64,000 bases of DNA from Winslowiella toletana (GTDB taxonomy: Bacteria; Pseudomonadota; Gammaproteobacteria; Enterobacterales; Enterobacteriaceae), in assembly GCF_032164335.1 (NCBI RefSeq), contig NZ_CP134152.1:2728001-2792000 (forward strand), in the 5' to 3' direction. The notes under the pieces are model-generated. The model was not told the origin of the DNA. It made no database searches and saw nothing but the letters and a program-made list of their open reading frames with translations. Below are positions 1 to 9,905 of the stretch, one piece after another; position 1 is the stretch's first letter, and the number at the start of each line of letters is the position of its first letter. A program made the position numbers and the translations under genes.

Positions 1-2461
1 CATCTACAACGCCTACAAAGATGAAAAAACCTGCGGTATCCTCGAAACTGATGACACCTTTGGTACTATCACCATTGCAGAACCTACCGGTATTATTTGC
101 GGTATCGTTCCGACCACTAACCCAACCTCCACCGCTATCTTCAAGGCATTAATCAGCCTGAAAACCCGTAACGGCATTATTTTCTCTCCGCATCCACGTG
201 CTAAAGATGCCACCAACAAAGCGGCCGATATCGTGTTGCAGGCGGCAATCGCAGCCGGTGCGCCAAAAGATATTATCGGCTGGATCGATGTGCCTTCGGT
301 GGAACTGTCTAACCAACTGATGCATCACCCGGATATTAACCTGATCCTCGCGACCGGTGGCCCGGGCATGGTGAAGGCGGCGTACAGCTCCGGTAAACCG
401 GCAATTGGTGTCGGCGCGGGTAATACGCCGGTGGTGATTGATGAAACGGCAGATATCAAACGTGCGGTGGCATCGATTCTGATGTCGAAAACCTTCGATA
501 ACGGCGTGATCTGCGCATCAGAGCAGTCAGTAATCGTGGTTGATTCAGTTTATGACGCGGTTCGCGAGCGTTTTGCCAGCCACGGTGGCTACCTGCTACA
601 GGGCCAGGATCTGAAAGCGGTGCAGGATATCATCCTGAAGAATGGCGCGTTAAACGCGGCAATTGTCGGCCAGCCAGCAGTGAAAATTGCTGAGATGGCG
701 GGTATCACCGTGCCATCGAATACCCGAATTCTGATCGGTGAAGTGAAACTGGTTGATGAATCTGAGCCTTTTGCTCATGAAAAACTGTCGCCTACCCTTG
801 CGATGTACCGTGCGAAAGACTTTGCCGACGCGGTCAGCAAAGCGGAACAGCTGGTAGCGATGGGCGGTATCGGTCACACCTCTTGCCTGTACACCGATCA
901 GGATAATGAACGCGAACGCGTTAATTATTTCGGCGACAAGATGAAAACCGCCCGTATCCTGATCAATACTCCGGCCTCACAGGGTGGGATCGGCGATCTG
1001 TATAACTTTAAGCTGGCACCGTCGTTAACGCTGGGTTGTGGTTCATGGGGTGGCAACTCCATTTCTGAAAACGTCGGACCTAAACATCTGATCAACAAGA
1101 AAACCGTGGCCAAGCGAGCAGAGAATATGTTGTGGCATAAACTTCCGAAGTCCATTTACTTCCGTCGCGGTTCACTGCCTATTGCCCTTGAAGAAGTGGC
1201 GACCGACGGTGCAAAACGCGCGTTCATCGTCACTGACCGCTATCTGTTTAACAACGGTTATGCTGACCAGATCACTTCTGTGCTGAAATCTCACGGCATT
1301 GAAACAGAAGTGTTCTTCGAAGTTGAAGCGGATCCGACGCTGAGCATCGTGCGTAAAGGTGCCGAGCAGATGCACTCCTTTAAACCTGATGTGATTATCG
1401 CTCTGGGTGGTGGTTCACCAATGGATGCGGCTAAAATCATGTGGGTAATGTATGAGCATCCGGAAACCCACTTTGAAGAGCTGGCGCTGCGCTTTATGGA
1501 TATCCGTAAACGTATCTATAAATTCCCGAAAATGGGTGTGAAAGCGAAAATGATCGCCGTCACCACCACTTCCGGCACCGGTTCAGAAGTGACACCGTTT
1601 GCGGTAGTTACCGATGATGCTACCGGCCAGAAATACCCACTGGCGGATTACGCGCTCACTCCGGATATGGCGATTGTTGATGCCAACCTGGTGATGAACA
1701 TGCCAAAATCTCTCTGCGCCTTTGGTGGTCTCGATGCGGTAACTCACGCACTGGAAGCCTACGTGTCCGTGCTGGCAAATGAGTACTCCGATGGCCAGGC
1801 ATTACAGGCTCTGAAACTGCTGCAACACAACCTGCCTGCCAGTTATAAAGAAGGGGCAAAAAACCCGGTCGCCCGCGAACGCGTACATAATGCCGCTACC
1901 ATCGCCGGTATTGCCTTTGCCAACGCCTTCCTTGGGGTTTGTCACTCAATGGCGCACAAACTGGGCTCTGAGTTCCATATCCCGCATGGTCTGGCTAACG
2001 CCCTGCTGATTGCCAACGTCATCCGCTACAACGCGAATGACAACCCAACCAAGCAGACAGCTTTCAGCCAGTATGACCGCCCTCAGGCACGTCGTCGCTA
2101 CGCGGAAATCGCTGATCACTTAGGTTTAAGCGCTGCCGGTGACCGTACCGCAGAGAAAATTGAGAAGCTGCTCGCCTGGCTGGAAGAGATCAAGGCAGAG
2201 TTGGGCATTCCGAAATCTATCCGTGAAGCAGGCGTTCAGGAAGCGGACTTCCTCGCCAAAGTGGATAAGCTGGCTGAAGATGCATTCGACGACCAGTGTA
2301 CCGGTGCTAACCCGCGTTATCCGCTGATTGCTGAGCTGAAACAGATTATGCTGGATACCTTCTATGGTCGTGACTTTGTTGAGCCTTTCACCTCTGTCGC
2401 CGAAGCGGTTAAAGCGCAGCCGGTCAAAAGTGTTAAAGCTGAAAAGAAAGTAAAAAAGTAA
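1..2461 (+). CDS. adhE: Aldehyde-alcohol dehydrogenase AdhE (5' end missing)
   Basis: Bifunctional fermentative enzyme that reduces acetyl-CoA to acetaldehyde and then ethanol with NADH. The reading frame is open from base 2, so the start lies upstream; about 75 N-terminal residues are missing compared with the 891-residue E. coli protein. The N-terminal aldehyde dehydrogenase half carries the catalytic cysteine in NGVICASEQ (TGC at 512-514). The C-terminal iron-dependent alcohol dehydrogenase half has the nucleotide loop GGGSPMDAAK and the metal-ligand histidine region CHSMAHKLG followed by HGLANALL. The lysine/alanine-rich tail (VKAEKKVKK) is typical. A strong terminator follows. It sits next to tdk and hns as in E. 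coli. In E. coli the enzyme forms long filaments called spirosomes; that is family knowledge, not visible here. Confidence 0.97.
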   Translation, partial: IYNAYKDEKTCGILETDDTFGTITIAEPTGIICGIVPTTNPTSTAIFKALISLKTRNGIIFSPHPRAKDATNKAADIVLQAAIAAGAPKDIIGWIDVPSVELSNQLMHHPDINLILATGGPGMVKAAYSSGKPAIGVGAGNTPVVIDETADIKRAVASILMSKTFDNGVICASEQSVIVVDSVYDAVRERFASHGGYLLQGQDLKAVQDIILKNGALNAAIVGQPAVKIAEMAGITVPSNTRILIGEVKLVDESEPFAHEKLSPTLAMYRAKDFADAVSKAEQLVAMGGIGHTSCLYTDQDNERERVNYFGDKMKTARILINTPASQGGIGDLYNFKLAPSLTLGCGSWGGNSISENVGPKHLINKKTVAKRAENMLWHKLPKSIYFRRGSLPIALEEVATDGAKRAFIVTDRYLFNNGYADQITSVLKSHGIETEVFFEVEADPTLSIVRKGAEQMHSFKPDVIIALGGGSPMDAAKIMWVMYEHPETHFEELALRFMDIRKRIYKFPKMGVKAKMIAVTTTSGTGSEVTPFAVVTDDATGQKYPLADYALTPDMAIVDANLVMNMPKSLCAFGGLDAVTHALEAYVSVLANEYSDGQALQALKLLQHNLPASYKEGAKNPVARERVHNAATIAGIAFANAFLGVCHSMAHKLGSEFHIPHGLANALLIANVIRYNANDNPTKQTAFSQYDRPQARRRYAEIADHLGLSAAGDRTAEKIEKLLAWLEEIKAELGIPKSIREAGVQEADFLAKVDKLAEDAFDDQCTGANPRYPLIAELKQIMLDTFYGRDFVEPFTSVAEAVKAQPVKSVKAEKKVKK

Positions 2462-2478
2462 CGCTGTAGTCAGATGTT

Positions 2479-2508
2479 AAAAAAACCCGCTTCGGCGGGT
2501 TTTTTTAT
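2479..2508 (+). terminator. Rho-independent terminator of adhE
   Basis: The stem AACCCGC/GCGGGTT closes a TTCG tetraloop and is followed by a run of seven T. It lies 18 bases after the adhE stop codon and separates adhE from the convergent tdk gene. Confidence 0.93.
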
Positions 2509-2559
2509 TGTTGGCTGGAGACAGGTCTGCGGTTCAACGTCACCCCATGGCTTATCACT

Positions 2560-3180
2560 CTATGCCGATACGCTTCGGGTGCCATAAATAGCACTGTGGG
2601 CACCGGTTTCCAGCGCCTCTTTATAGTGTTTACGACAAACTGAGACGTAGCGCTCATTCCCACCAATTACCACTTGCTCACCCTCTTTATAAGGCGCGCC
2701 ATTACTGTCCAGCCGTAATACCATGCTGGCCTTACGTCCGCAGTGGCAGATTGTTTTTAACTCGACCAGCTTATCTGACCAGGCCAATAAATACTCGCTG
2801 CCGCTAAACAATTCACCGCGAAAATCTGTACGTAACCCATAACAAAGTACAGGTATATCGAGATTATCAACAACATCGGAAAGTTCTTTAACTTGTTCTC
2901 TTGTAAGAAATTGGCTTTCATCCAACAGTACGCAATGTACCGTTTGTTGTTGATGTTCTGCGCTAATTTCATTGAACAATGATGTCTGGTTATTATACAG
3001 CTTCGCTGGAGATGAGAGACCAATTCGCGAGCTGACTTTGCCCAGCCCAAAGCGGTTGTCAATCTCGGCGGTATAGATCAGCGTGCGCATGCCTCTCTCG
3101 TGATAATTATAAGATGACTGCAACAGCGCGGTAGATTTGCCCGCGTTCATCGCCGAATAATAAAAATAAAGCTGAGCCAT
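2560..3180 (-). CDS. tdk: Thymidine kinase
   Basis: Salvage enzyme that phosphorylates thymidine to dTMP with ATP. The 206-residue protein starts [16 protein letters not shown], with the phosphate-binding loop at about residues 9-16. An upstream in-frame ATG would add 17 residues, but the MAQLYFYY start matches the E. coli protein and is preferred. The cysteines in CHCGRKA and VCRKHY are the expected structural zinc ligands, and LLDESQFL holds the presumed catalytic glutamate. It converges on adhE and is divergent from hns. The extreme C-terminus ([12 protein letters not shown]) differs from E. coli, as expected for this variable tail. Confidence 0.96.
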   Translation of the reverse strand: MAQLYFYYSAMNAGKSTALLQSSYNYHERGMRTLIYTAEIDNRFGLGKVSSRIGLSSPAKLYNNQTSLFNEISAEHQQQTVHCVLLDESQFLTREQVKELSDVVDNLDIPVLCYGLRTDFRGELFSGSEYLLAWSDKLVELKTICHCGRKASMVLRLDSNGAPYKEGEQVVIGGNERYVSVCRKHYKEALETGAHSAIYGTRSVSA

Positions 3181-3715
3181 CAGGCCAAACTCCACAAAAA
3201 GGTTAACAAGTGTCCGGCGGAAGTGTATCACAGTATCGGGCTATATACGCCTTTACGGCGACTAAACCGGATGTCGCTGCCAGCTGTTTTCCACCCTGCT
3301 TACGACTCATTACTGTGATTGCTGTTTTAAACAGCGTCATAAGCATCGGCGTTTGCATCGCATAAAACGTCAAACACGCTATAAAGAAGTCTTTAATATT
3401 CTCAGACTTTTCTCTATTTCACTTTACATGGAGCTGCTATGTAAGCCCATTCTTACCTGTGCGTTATCAATAATTGGCTTTTCGTGGCAGTACATATCCT
3501 TGATCGCGCAGGGGTGTTAAGGCCTATTTTTTTATCAAATGGCATATTTCTAAGGCAGCAGGCTTTAAAATTTGGCAAATAGGGTTAAACTTATCGCAGG
3601 TTAAATAGTTATTTTGAGTTTCTTACAAAATTATCTATTGCAGTTCCTATTTCCGACCTCTATTATTATCAGGCAGAACATTTTCTCCCACCCAATATAA
3701 TTTTGAGATTAGACA
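3181..3715. other. tdk-hns intergenic region (hns control region)
   Basis: This 535-base, AT-rich stretch lies between the divergent tdk and hns starts. The last 30 bases before hns (ATATAATTTTGAGATTAGAC) closely resemble the E. coli hns leader, so the hns promoter is expected just upstream. I could not fix its -10/-35 boxes. A 30-codon open frame at 3428-3520 (starting MELLCKPILT, with a hydrophobic middle) lacks a Shine-Dalgarno sequence and is not called as a gene. No RNA gene or repeat is evident. Confidence 0.5.
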
Positions 3716-4123
3716 ATGAGCGAAGCACTTAAAATTCTGAACAACATCCGCACCCTGCGTGCACAAGCCAGAGAATGCACCCTGGAAACTCTGGAAGAGA
3801 TGCTGGAAAAACTGGAAGTCGTCGTTAACGAACGTCGTGAAGAAGATACTCAGGCTCAGGCTGAGATTGAAGAGCGTACTCGTAAGCTGCAGCAATATCG
3901 TGAAATGCTGATTGCTGATGGCATCGATCCTAATGAACTGCTGCAGACTATGGCTGCAACCAAAGCTGCGGGCAAAGCGAAACGTGCTGCACGTCCGGCT
4001 AAGTATTCATACATCGATGAAAACGGCGAATCCAAAACCTGGACTGGCCAGGGCCGTACTCCAGCAGTAATCAAAAAAGCAATTGAAGAGCAAGGTAAAC
4101 AGCTGGATGATTTCCTGCTGTAA
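3716..4123 (+). CDS. hns: Nucleoid-associated protein H-NS
   Basis: Global DNA-binding silencer of AT-rich and horizontally acquired genes. The 135-residue protein has the N-terminal helical oligomerisation region (about residues 1-65, rich in Glu and Leu, coiled-coil-like), a flexible Ala/Lys-rich linker near 80-95 and a C-terminal AT-hook-like domain. That domain carries the diagnostic QGR motif in TGQGRTP at residues 112-114, which inserts into the minor groove. Length and sequence match E. coli H-NS rather than the StpA or Hha families. It is followed by a strong terminator, so it is monocistronic. A CCAAT motif lies in the leader at about 3690-3700. Confidence 0.97.
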   Translation: MSEALKILNNIRTLRAQARECTLETLEEMLEKLEVVVNERREEDTQAQAEIEERTRKLQQYREMLIADGIDPNELLQTMAATKAAGKAKRAARPAKYSYIDENGESKTWTGQGRTPAVIKKAIEEQGKQLDDFLL

Positions 4124-4149
4124 TAGCTGTTCAGGGTGCTTCCCAATTA

Positions 4150-4176
4150 ACCCCATTTGATAAAATGGGGTTTTTT
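4150..4176 (+). terminator. Terminator of hns
   Basis: The perfect stem CCCCATTT/AAATGGGG around GATA is followed by six T. It begins 27 bases after the hns stop codon. Confidence 0.92.
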
Positions 4177-4223
4177 ATTGTTGATAATTGTTGAACATTT
4201 GTTCCATCAGGGTAAGCAAAAAC

Positions 4224-4250
4224 AAAGGAAGCCATTGGCTTCCTTTTTTA
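4224..4250. terminator. Bidirectional terminator between hns and the epimerase gene
   Basis: The stem AAAGGAAGCC/GGCTTCCTTT has a three-base loop, with T after the stem on the plus strand and a matching A tract before it. It can therefore terminate in both directions. It most likely ends the galU-ugd-epimerase operon arriving from the minus strand. Confidence 0.85.
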
Positions 4251-4279
4251 TTTTATGACATGTCATGGCATACCCGCCA

Positions 4280-5287
4280 CTACACCTTGTAGAACGCCCT
4301 GTACCACTCTACAAAGCGTTTAATCCCTTCATCCACACCTGTCTGCGGCTTAAAGTCTATAACGTCATACAGTGCGCTGGTATCCGCGCTGGTTTCCAGC
4401 ACATCACCCGGTTGCATCGGCAGCATATTTTTATCGGCTATCATTCCAAGCGCGTTCTCCAGTGCCTCAATGTATGCCATTAGGGTAACGGGCTGGCTGT
4501 TGCCGATATTATAGACACGGTAAGGCGCAGAGCTGGTGGCTGGCGATCCGGTTTCAACCGTCCACTGTGGATCTTTCTGCGGCACAATATCCTGTAACCG
4601 AAATATTGATTCAACGATATCGTCAATATAAGTAAAATCGCGACGCATTTGTCCATGGTTATACACATCAATACTTTCACCGGCGAGAATAGCGCGGGTA
4701 AACTTAAACAGTGCCATATCCGGACGGCCCCACGGGCCATAAACAGTAAAGAATCGCAAACCAGTTGTCGGAATTCCGTACAAATGAGAATAAGTATGCG
4801 ACATCAGTTCATTAGCTTTTTTGGTCGCGGCGTAAAGTGAAACCGGATGATCGACAGAATCATCTGTCGAGAATGGCATCTTTTTGTTAAGACCGTATAC
4901 CGAACTTGAAGAAGCATATAACAGATGGCCAATGTTATGGTGACGACAACCTTCCAGCACATTTAAATGGCCGATCAGATTAGCATCAGCATAGGCATGC
5001 GGATTATCGATGGAATAACGCACGCCAGCCTGTGCCGCTAAATGTATTACCCGCTCAAAACCTTGCTCGGCGAATAATTGCGCCATCCCCTGCCTGTCGG
5101 CGAGGTCACATTCAACGAATACAAATTCAGGATGAGTTTTAATCAGTTCGAGGCGGGATAACTTGAGGTTTACATCGTAGTAATCATTCAGGTTGTCGAT
5201 TCCGACAACCTGGTGACCGGCTGACAACAAACGTTGGCTAACGTGAAAACCAATGAAGCCTGCTGCGCCGGTAACCAGATATTTCAT
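4280..5287 (-). CDS. NAD-dependent UDP-sugar epimerase, UDP-glucuronate 4-epimerase type
   Basis: Extended short-chain dehydrogenase fold of 335 residues. It has the Rossmann motif TGAAGFIG at residues 6-13 and the catalytic Tyr152/Lys156 pair in YAATKKA. The stretch DNLNDYYDVNLKLSRL and the GVRYSIDNPHAY block are typical of UDP-glucuronate 4-epimerases (LpsL and Klebsiella Uge type), which make UDP-galacturonate, rather than of GalE. It is the last gene of a minus-strand operon galU-ugd-epimerase, 14 bases after ugd, with a good Shine-Dalgarno (GAGGA) before its ATG. The neighbouring ugd supplies UDP-glucuronate, the expected substrate, which supports the assignment. GalE-type specificity cannot be excluded from sequence alone. 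E. coli K-12 has no counterpart at this locus. Confidence 0.82.
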   Translation of the reverse strand: MKYLVTGAAGFIGFHVSQRLLSAGHQVVGIDNLNDYYDVNLKLSRLELIKTHPEFVFVECDLADRQGMAQLFAEQGFERVIHLAAQAGVRYSIDNPHAYADANLIGHLNVLEGCRHHNIGHLLYASSSSVYGLNKKMPFSTDDSVDHPVSLYAATKKANELMSHTYSHLYGIPTTGLRFFTVYGPWGRPDMALFKFTRAILAGESIDVYNHGQMRRDFTYIDDIVESIFRLQDIVPQKDPQWTVETGSPATSSAPYRVYNIGNSQPVTLMAYIEALENALGMIADKNMLPMQPGDVLETSADTSALYDVIDFKPQTGVDEGIKRFVEWYRAFYKV

Positions 5288-5301
5288 ACTGTCCTCATTA
5301 A

Positions 5302-6642
5302 TTATGCAATTTGAATAGACGCTCCGCGGCCGATTGCATAATAAACAAAACCGCGCTTGCTGACTCTTTCTGGATCATACAGGTTACGACCATCAAAAAT
5401 CACGGGTTCTTTTAAGGCATTTTTAATCACATCGAAGTCAGGTGCGCGGAAGTTTTTCCACTCGGTACAAATTACCAGACCATCGGCACCTTGCAGTGCC
5501 GCTTCTTTAGTGCCCATCAGCTTCAGGTCGGTACGATGACCGTAGATGCGCTGTGCTTCATCCATCGCTTCAGGATCGAACGCCTGAACCGAAGCACCCG
5601 CTTCCCATAAAGTCTCCATCAGCACGCGGGCGGATGCTTCACGCATATCATCCGTATTCGGTTTAAACGACAGGCCCCAAAGTGCGAAGGTTTTCCCCTG
5701 TAGATCATCACCAAAGTGGCGCTTAATAAACGCTGGCAGTTTGGTTTTCTGCGAATCGTTGACGTCTTCCACCGCTTTCAACAGGCGTGGGTTGTAACCA
5801 ATCGACTCAGCGGTACGAATCAGTGCCTGCACGTCTTTCGGGAAGCAGGAGCCGCCGTAGCCACAGCCAGGGTAAATGAAGTGGTAGCCGATACGCGGAT
5901 CGGAACCAATACCCATACGGACTTTTTCGATATCGGCACCCAGACGCTCCGCCAGGTTCGAAATCTCATTCATAAAGCTGATTTTGGTTGCCAGCATGCA
6001 GTTGGCCGCATACTTGGTCAGCTCTGCACTGCGGATATCCATCAGGATCATACGATCGTGATTGCGGTTAAACGGCTCGTACAGCTCACGCAGCAGTTCA
6101 ACCACTTCTTCATTGTCAGTACCGACCACGATACGCTCAGGACGCATACAATCGCTGACCGCAGCGCCCTCTTTCAGGAACTCCGGATTCGACACCACAT
6201 CAAAGCTGATATCCAGCTGGCGCGTCTTCAGCGTTTCCGACATCACAGCACGTACGCGGTCTGCAGTACCTACCGGCACGGTAGATTTGTCGATAACCAC
6301 TTTATGACCGTTCATAAACTGCGCAATGGTACGTGCCACAGCAGTAACATATTTCAGGTCCGCTGAACCATCTTCGTCTGGCGGTGTACCCACAGCGATA
6401 AACTGCATCACACCGTGATTCACACCCTCTTCAGCATTGGTGCTGAATTTCAGTCGGCCAGCTTCATAGTTTTGCATGACCAGAGGCGTCAGGCCGGGTT
6501 CAAAGATAGGGATAATACCCTTCTTGAGATTTTCGACTTTGTTAGCGTCAACATCGATGCAAAGAACGTCGTGTCCAACTTCGGCCAGAACCGCAGCCTG
6601 AACCAGACCCACATAGCCGATACCAAATACGGTAACTTTCAT
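5302..6642 (-). CDS. ugd: UDP-glucose 6-dehydrogenase
   Basis: Oxidises UDP-glucose to UDP-glucuronate with two NAD+. The 446-residue protein has an N-terminal NAD-binding motif [10 protein letters not shown] (residues 7-16) and the catalytic Cys266 in [13 protein letters not shown]-terminal UDP-binding domain contains [14 protein letters not shown]. It belongs to the longer, about 445-residue class and is clearly different from the 388-residue E. coli Ugd, so it is not a simple orthologue of that gene. It lies 24 bases downstream of galU, whose product makes its substrate, and just upstream of the epimerase that should use its product. The three genes form a coherent precursor operon for acidic polysaccharides or LPS sugars. 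Confidence 0.93.
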   Translation of the reverse strand: MKVTVFGIGYVGLVQAAVLAEVGHDVLCIDVDANKVENLKKGIIPIFEPGLTPLVMQNYEAGRLKFSTNAEEGVNHGVMQFIAVGTPPDEDGSADLKYVTAVARTIAQFMNGHKVVIDKSTVPVGTADRVRAVMSETLKTRQLDISFDVVSNPEFLKEGAAVSDCMRPERIVVGTDNEEVVELLRELYEPFNRNHDRMILMDIRSAELTKYAANCMLATKISFMNEISNLAERLGADIEKVRMGIGSDPRIGYHFIYPGCGYGGSCFPKDVQALIRTAESIGYNPRLLKAVEDVNDSQKTKLPAFIKRHFGDDLQGKTFALWGLSFKPNTDDMREASARVLMETLWEAGASVQAFDPEAMDEAQRIYGHRTDLKLMGTKEAALQGADGLVICTEWKNFRAPDFDVIKNALKEPVIFDGRNLYDPERVSKRGFVYYAIGRGASIQIA

Positions 6643-6666
6643 TAACTTATCTCGCGTTAAAAAACA

Positions 6667-7575
6667 TTACTTTTTGTTGCCAACGGTGCTTTCAAGCCAC
6701 TCTTTGAAATCACTACCCAGTGACGCGTGACGCACACCATATTCAACGAAAGCCTGCATATAGCCAAGTTTGTTACCGCAGTCATGGCTGACGCCCTTCA
6801 GGTGGTAAGCTTCAACCGTCTCTTTTTCCATCAGCATGGCAATAGAGTCAGTCAGCTGCACTTCACCGCCTGCGCCCGGAGGGGTTTTCGCCAGCAGAGG
6901 CCAGATATCAGCAGACAACACATAACGGCCCACTACTGCCAGATTAGATGGCGCTTCAGCGGCTTTAGGCTTCTCAACCACACCCACCATCGGAGCGCTT
7001 TCGCCCGGATTCAGTTCGCGACCTTCGCAATCCACCACGCCGTAGGCGGTCACATCCGCTACCGGCTCAACCATAATCTGGCTGTGGCCGCTTTCATCAA
7101 AGCGCTTCAGCATATCTGCAAGGTTATCTTTGGATGGATTAGACTCATACTCGTCGATAATCACATCAGGCAGAATAACCGCAACGGGCTCGTCGCCCAC
7201 TAACGGATGCGCGCACATCACCGCGTGTCCAAGACCTTTAGCAATACCCTGACGCACCTGCATAATGGTCACATGTGGTGGGCAAATAGACTGGATTTCG
7301 TCCAGCAGCTGACGCTTAACGCGTTTTTCCAGCATCGCTTCCAGTTCAAAGCTGGTATCGAAATGGTTTTCAATGGAGTTCTTGGAAGAGTGCGTAACCA
7401 GCACAATTTCGTTAATTCCTGCGGCAATACATTCATTAACGACATACTGAATCAACGGCTTATCAACCAGCGGCAGCATCTCTTTTGGAATAGCTTTGGT
7501 TGCTGGCAACATACGTGTTCCCAAACCCGCTACAGGGATTACCGCTTTTTTTACTTTAGACTTATAGGCAGACAT
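6667..7575 (-). CDS. galU: UTP-glucose-1-phosphate uridylyltransferase
   Basis: Makes UDP-glucose from UTP and glucose 1-phosphate. The 302-residue protein carries the nucleotidyltransferase signature [19 protein letters not shown] and [10 protein letters not shown] near the N-terminus. The ATG at 7573-7575 is chosen because it gives [15 protein letters not shown], aligns with the E. coli start, and follows AGAGGTAT; an upstream ATG would add nine residues. It is first in the galU-ugd-epimerase minus-strand operon and lies downstream of rssB, as in E. coli. A 16-base inverted repeat (CCGGGAT/ATCCCGG, 7659-7674) lies in the rssB-galU gap but has no T tract. Confidence 0.96.
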   Translation of the reverse strand: MSAYKSKVKKAVIPVAGLGTRMLPATKAIPKEMLPLVDKPLIQYVVNECIAAGINEIVLVTHSSKNSIENHFDTSFELEAMLEKRVKRQLLDEIQSICPPHVTIMQVRQGIAKGLGHAVMCAHPLVGDEPVAVILPDVIIDEYESNPSKDNLADMLKRFDESGHSQIMVEPVADVTAYGVVDCEGRELNPGESAPMVGVVEKPKAAEAPSNLAVVGRYVLSADIWPLLAKTPPGAGGEVQLTDSIAMLMEKETVEAYHLKGVSHDCGNKLGYMQAFVEYGVRHASLGSDFKEWLESTVGNKK

Positions 7576-7782
7576 CAAGATACCTCTCTTTAGGCCGTTC
7601 AAGTTTTTTACTTGAGTATGTCGAATTAAAAACGAAATGAGTATATCAGTTCAGAGGCCCGGGATTTATCCCGGATAGACAAATTCCAGTAAAATTAAGA
7701 CTATTACCCAAGTTCATCGTAAGTTTAAAGCTAATGGCTGAGCCTGTCGTCAGCCGATCTGAGTTTATTATTACTTCGTTTA

Positions 7783-8796
7783 TTATTCAGTCGATAACAT
7801 AAGTCTTAATCTGCCACCCGCGCCCCAAACCTGACACTGCCAGGCATCACATCGCTGAGTAATTTGATTAAGATGCGTGCTGCCGAGCGTTCCCAGCGGT
7901 ACGCCGTTATTGAGCTGAATTTGATGAGTGTTGATGTTGAGCGTGGCATTCAGCCCGGCAGAAACCAGAATCAGATTTTTTAAACCCTGATGGTAATATC
8001 CGACTAATAACGGAAACTGACCGGTAAGATTGGCTTGGCGTAATAACAGGTTAACCTGTTTCAACAACCCGCTTAATTCTGGCAGTCGCTGACCCTGACC
8101 GGATAACTGCTCCTGCAGTAACCCATTGAACAGCGCCCGTAATAACAGCGCCGCCAGCACGCCGTTATCACCGGCGCGGGTGACGTCCAGACAGTAGAAT
8201 GCGAGGTCTTTTTCGGAAAGCGCTGCGATATCCAGCACCAGTCCCGGCTGCTCAGCCATCGTTAACTGGCGATAATTAATACGGCAGTTGGCAATCACCT
8301 GTTGTACCGGGGGCTGCAACTGCTTAAGCAATTTTGCCGCCGCTGAAGGATCGCGCACCAGAGCATCCCAGTCCTGAAACAGCTGCTCATCCTCTTCAAC
8401 TTTTGAGGTGAACATCGACGGATAGAGGCACTCATAAACCGCCTCGCGCAATCGCTCAAGATCTTTGATCGGCTTTAACAATACATCCTGCACCCCAAGA
8501 CGCAGCACGTGGGCAATGTCCGACATATTTTCGGTTGCCGAGATTATCAGAATCGGTAACTGATTACCGCGCGCGCGCAGATGTTCCACCAGCTTAATGC
8601 CATTCATTCGCGGCATATCCAGATCGCAAATCATCAAATCTGGTGACACGCGCTGTAGCGCATCAACGGCTTCCAGACCATCGGTGGCCGAGAAGATAGT
8701 TGCACCCAATGCCTGAAGGAAATTTTCCAGCAGGGTACGGAAAACCACCTCATCTTCTACGATGAGTATTTGTTTCCCGTTTAATGGTTTTTCCAT
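7783..8796 (-). CDS. rssB: RpoS adaptor / response regulator RssB
   Basis: Delivers the stationary-phase sigma factor RpoS to ClpXP for degradation. The 337-residue protein has an N-terminal receiver domain (residues 1 to about 125). Its acidic pocket is in VEDE, the phospho-acceptor is Asp58 in LMICDLDMPRMNG, and the conserved lysine is in VLLKPIKDL. The C-terminal part resembles a degenerate PP2C-like phosphatase domain, as in E. coli RssB. Gene order rssA-rssB-galU is the same as in E. coli. Anti-adaptors that inhibit it (Ira proteins) are not encoded in this window. Confidence 0.95.
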   Translation of the reverse strand: MEKPLNGKQILIVEDEVVFRTLLENFLQALGATIFSATDGLEAVDALQRVSPDLMICDLDMPRMNGIKLVEHLRARGNQLPILIISATENMSDIAHVLRLGVQDVLLKPIKDLERLREAVYECLYPSMFTSKVEEDEQLFQDWDALVRDPSAAAKLLKQLQPPVQQVIANCRINYRQLTMAEQPGLVLDIAALSEKDLAFYCLDVTRAGDNGVLAALLLRALFNGLLQEQLSGQGQRLPELSGLLKQVNLLLRQANLTGQFPLLVGYYHQGLKNLILVSAGLNATLNINTHQIQLNNGVPLGTLGSTHLNQITQRCDAWQCQVWGAGGRLRLMLSTE

Positions 8797-8896
8797 TGTT
8801 CCCCCTTGTGCGCCAGATAATTAAATAGTGGTTCATAAAACGCACTTATGCCTGTCAGAATTGCCTGAAGTAACATGTGTGCCTGACCAGCCTCAA

Positions 8897-9799
8897 TTAT
8901 CTGTTCCGAACAAGCGGTAAAAGCTCATCCATTTTTTTTTCGACGGCCTCTTTGCCAGCAGCAATCGCTTCATCTGCACGATGGAAGTCCAGCGTTGATA
9001 TCTGCGGGCAAAAAGGTTGAATAAGTACATCCGGCGGATCGCCAGCCATACGAGTAAGTTTAATCCGGTTTTCCAGCACCTGAATAGAGGTGCTCATAAT
9101 CTCCATCGCCCCAGGGCTATGGTTGATCCGTCGCTGGGCCATTTTAGACAGTTGCTGACGGAGCTTTCCACCCCAGCTGGTCGCCTGTTCATATTGCTGC
9201 TCCTCAGATTGGGGTGTGACTGACAGTAAGTCCTGTTGCATCAGGTGGGCATCATGCTGTAAGTCGACGGCGATAACTATATCAGCCCCCAACGCGCGGG
9301 TCAGTGAAATCGGCACCGGATTCACCACCGCCCCATCGACCAGCCAGTAACCGTTATAACCAACAGGAGCCAGCAGGCCTGGCATACTGCAGGATGCGCG
9401 TACTGCCCGATGTAGATCGCCCTCCGTCAGCCATAGCTCACGGCCGGTACTGAGGTTGGTCGTCACCGCGCCAAAACGCAGCTTACACTGCTCGATATTT
9501 TCATGTTCCACTACCCGGCGAACATGATTAAACACCCGATCCCCACGTAATAAACCACCGCGACGCCATGAAAAATCCATCAGCCGGAGCACATCCCAGT
9601 AGCTGAATGAGCGCACCCATTTTTCCATCATCGGCAGCCGTTCACTGGCATAGGCAGCACCAACCAGTGCGCCAACCGAACAGCCTGCCACGATGTCGAC
9701 CTGAATGCCTGCGCGTTGCAGGGCATTAATCACGCCGATATGGGCCCATCCTTTGGCAGCGCCAGAACCCAGCGCCAGTCCAATTTTAACCTGTCTCAT
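8897..9799 (-). CDS. rssA: Patatin-like phospholipase family protein RssA
   Basis: The 300-residue patatin-fold serine hydrolase has an oxyanion glycine-rich loop GSGAAKG (residues 11-17), the nucleophile Ser41 in the GCSVG elbow and the catalytic Asp in the DGAVVNP segment. The likely activity is lipid acyl hydrolysis, but the substrate is not known from sequence. It lies immediately upstream of rssB on the same strand with a 100-base gap, as in E. coli, where the two genes are linked but RssA is not required for RpoS turnover. The upstream gap to ychJ is a divergent promoter region. Confidence 0.93.
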   Translation of the reverse strand: MRQVKIGLALGSGAAKGWAHIGVINALQRAGIQVDIVAGCSVGALVGAAYASERLPMMEKWVRSFSYWDVLRLMDFSWRRGGLLRGDRVFNHVRRVVEHENIEQCKLRFGAVTTNLSTGRELWLTEGDLHRAVRASCSMPGLLAPVGYNGYWLVDGAVVNPVPISLTRALGADIVIAVDLQHDAHLMQQDLLSVTPQSEEQQYEQATSWGGKLRQQLSKMAQRRINHSPGAMEIMSTSIQVLENRIKLTRMAGDPPDVLIQPFCPQISTLDFHRADEAIAAGKEAVEKKMDELLPLVRNR

Positions 9800-9905
9800 T
9801 CAACCTCTGGTGATAACTTAACGTGCAAATGGCTAACCGACTGCCGCTCGGTTAACATAACGCCTGTTTTAATTTATACCTGTTATCTGACAACCCGGAG
9901 TTCAT

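Noticed and set aside
7659-7674. Inverted repeat CCGGGAT/ATCCCGG between rssB and galU as a terminator.
   Set aside because: No T tract on either strand follows it; it could equally be a leader stem.
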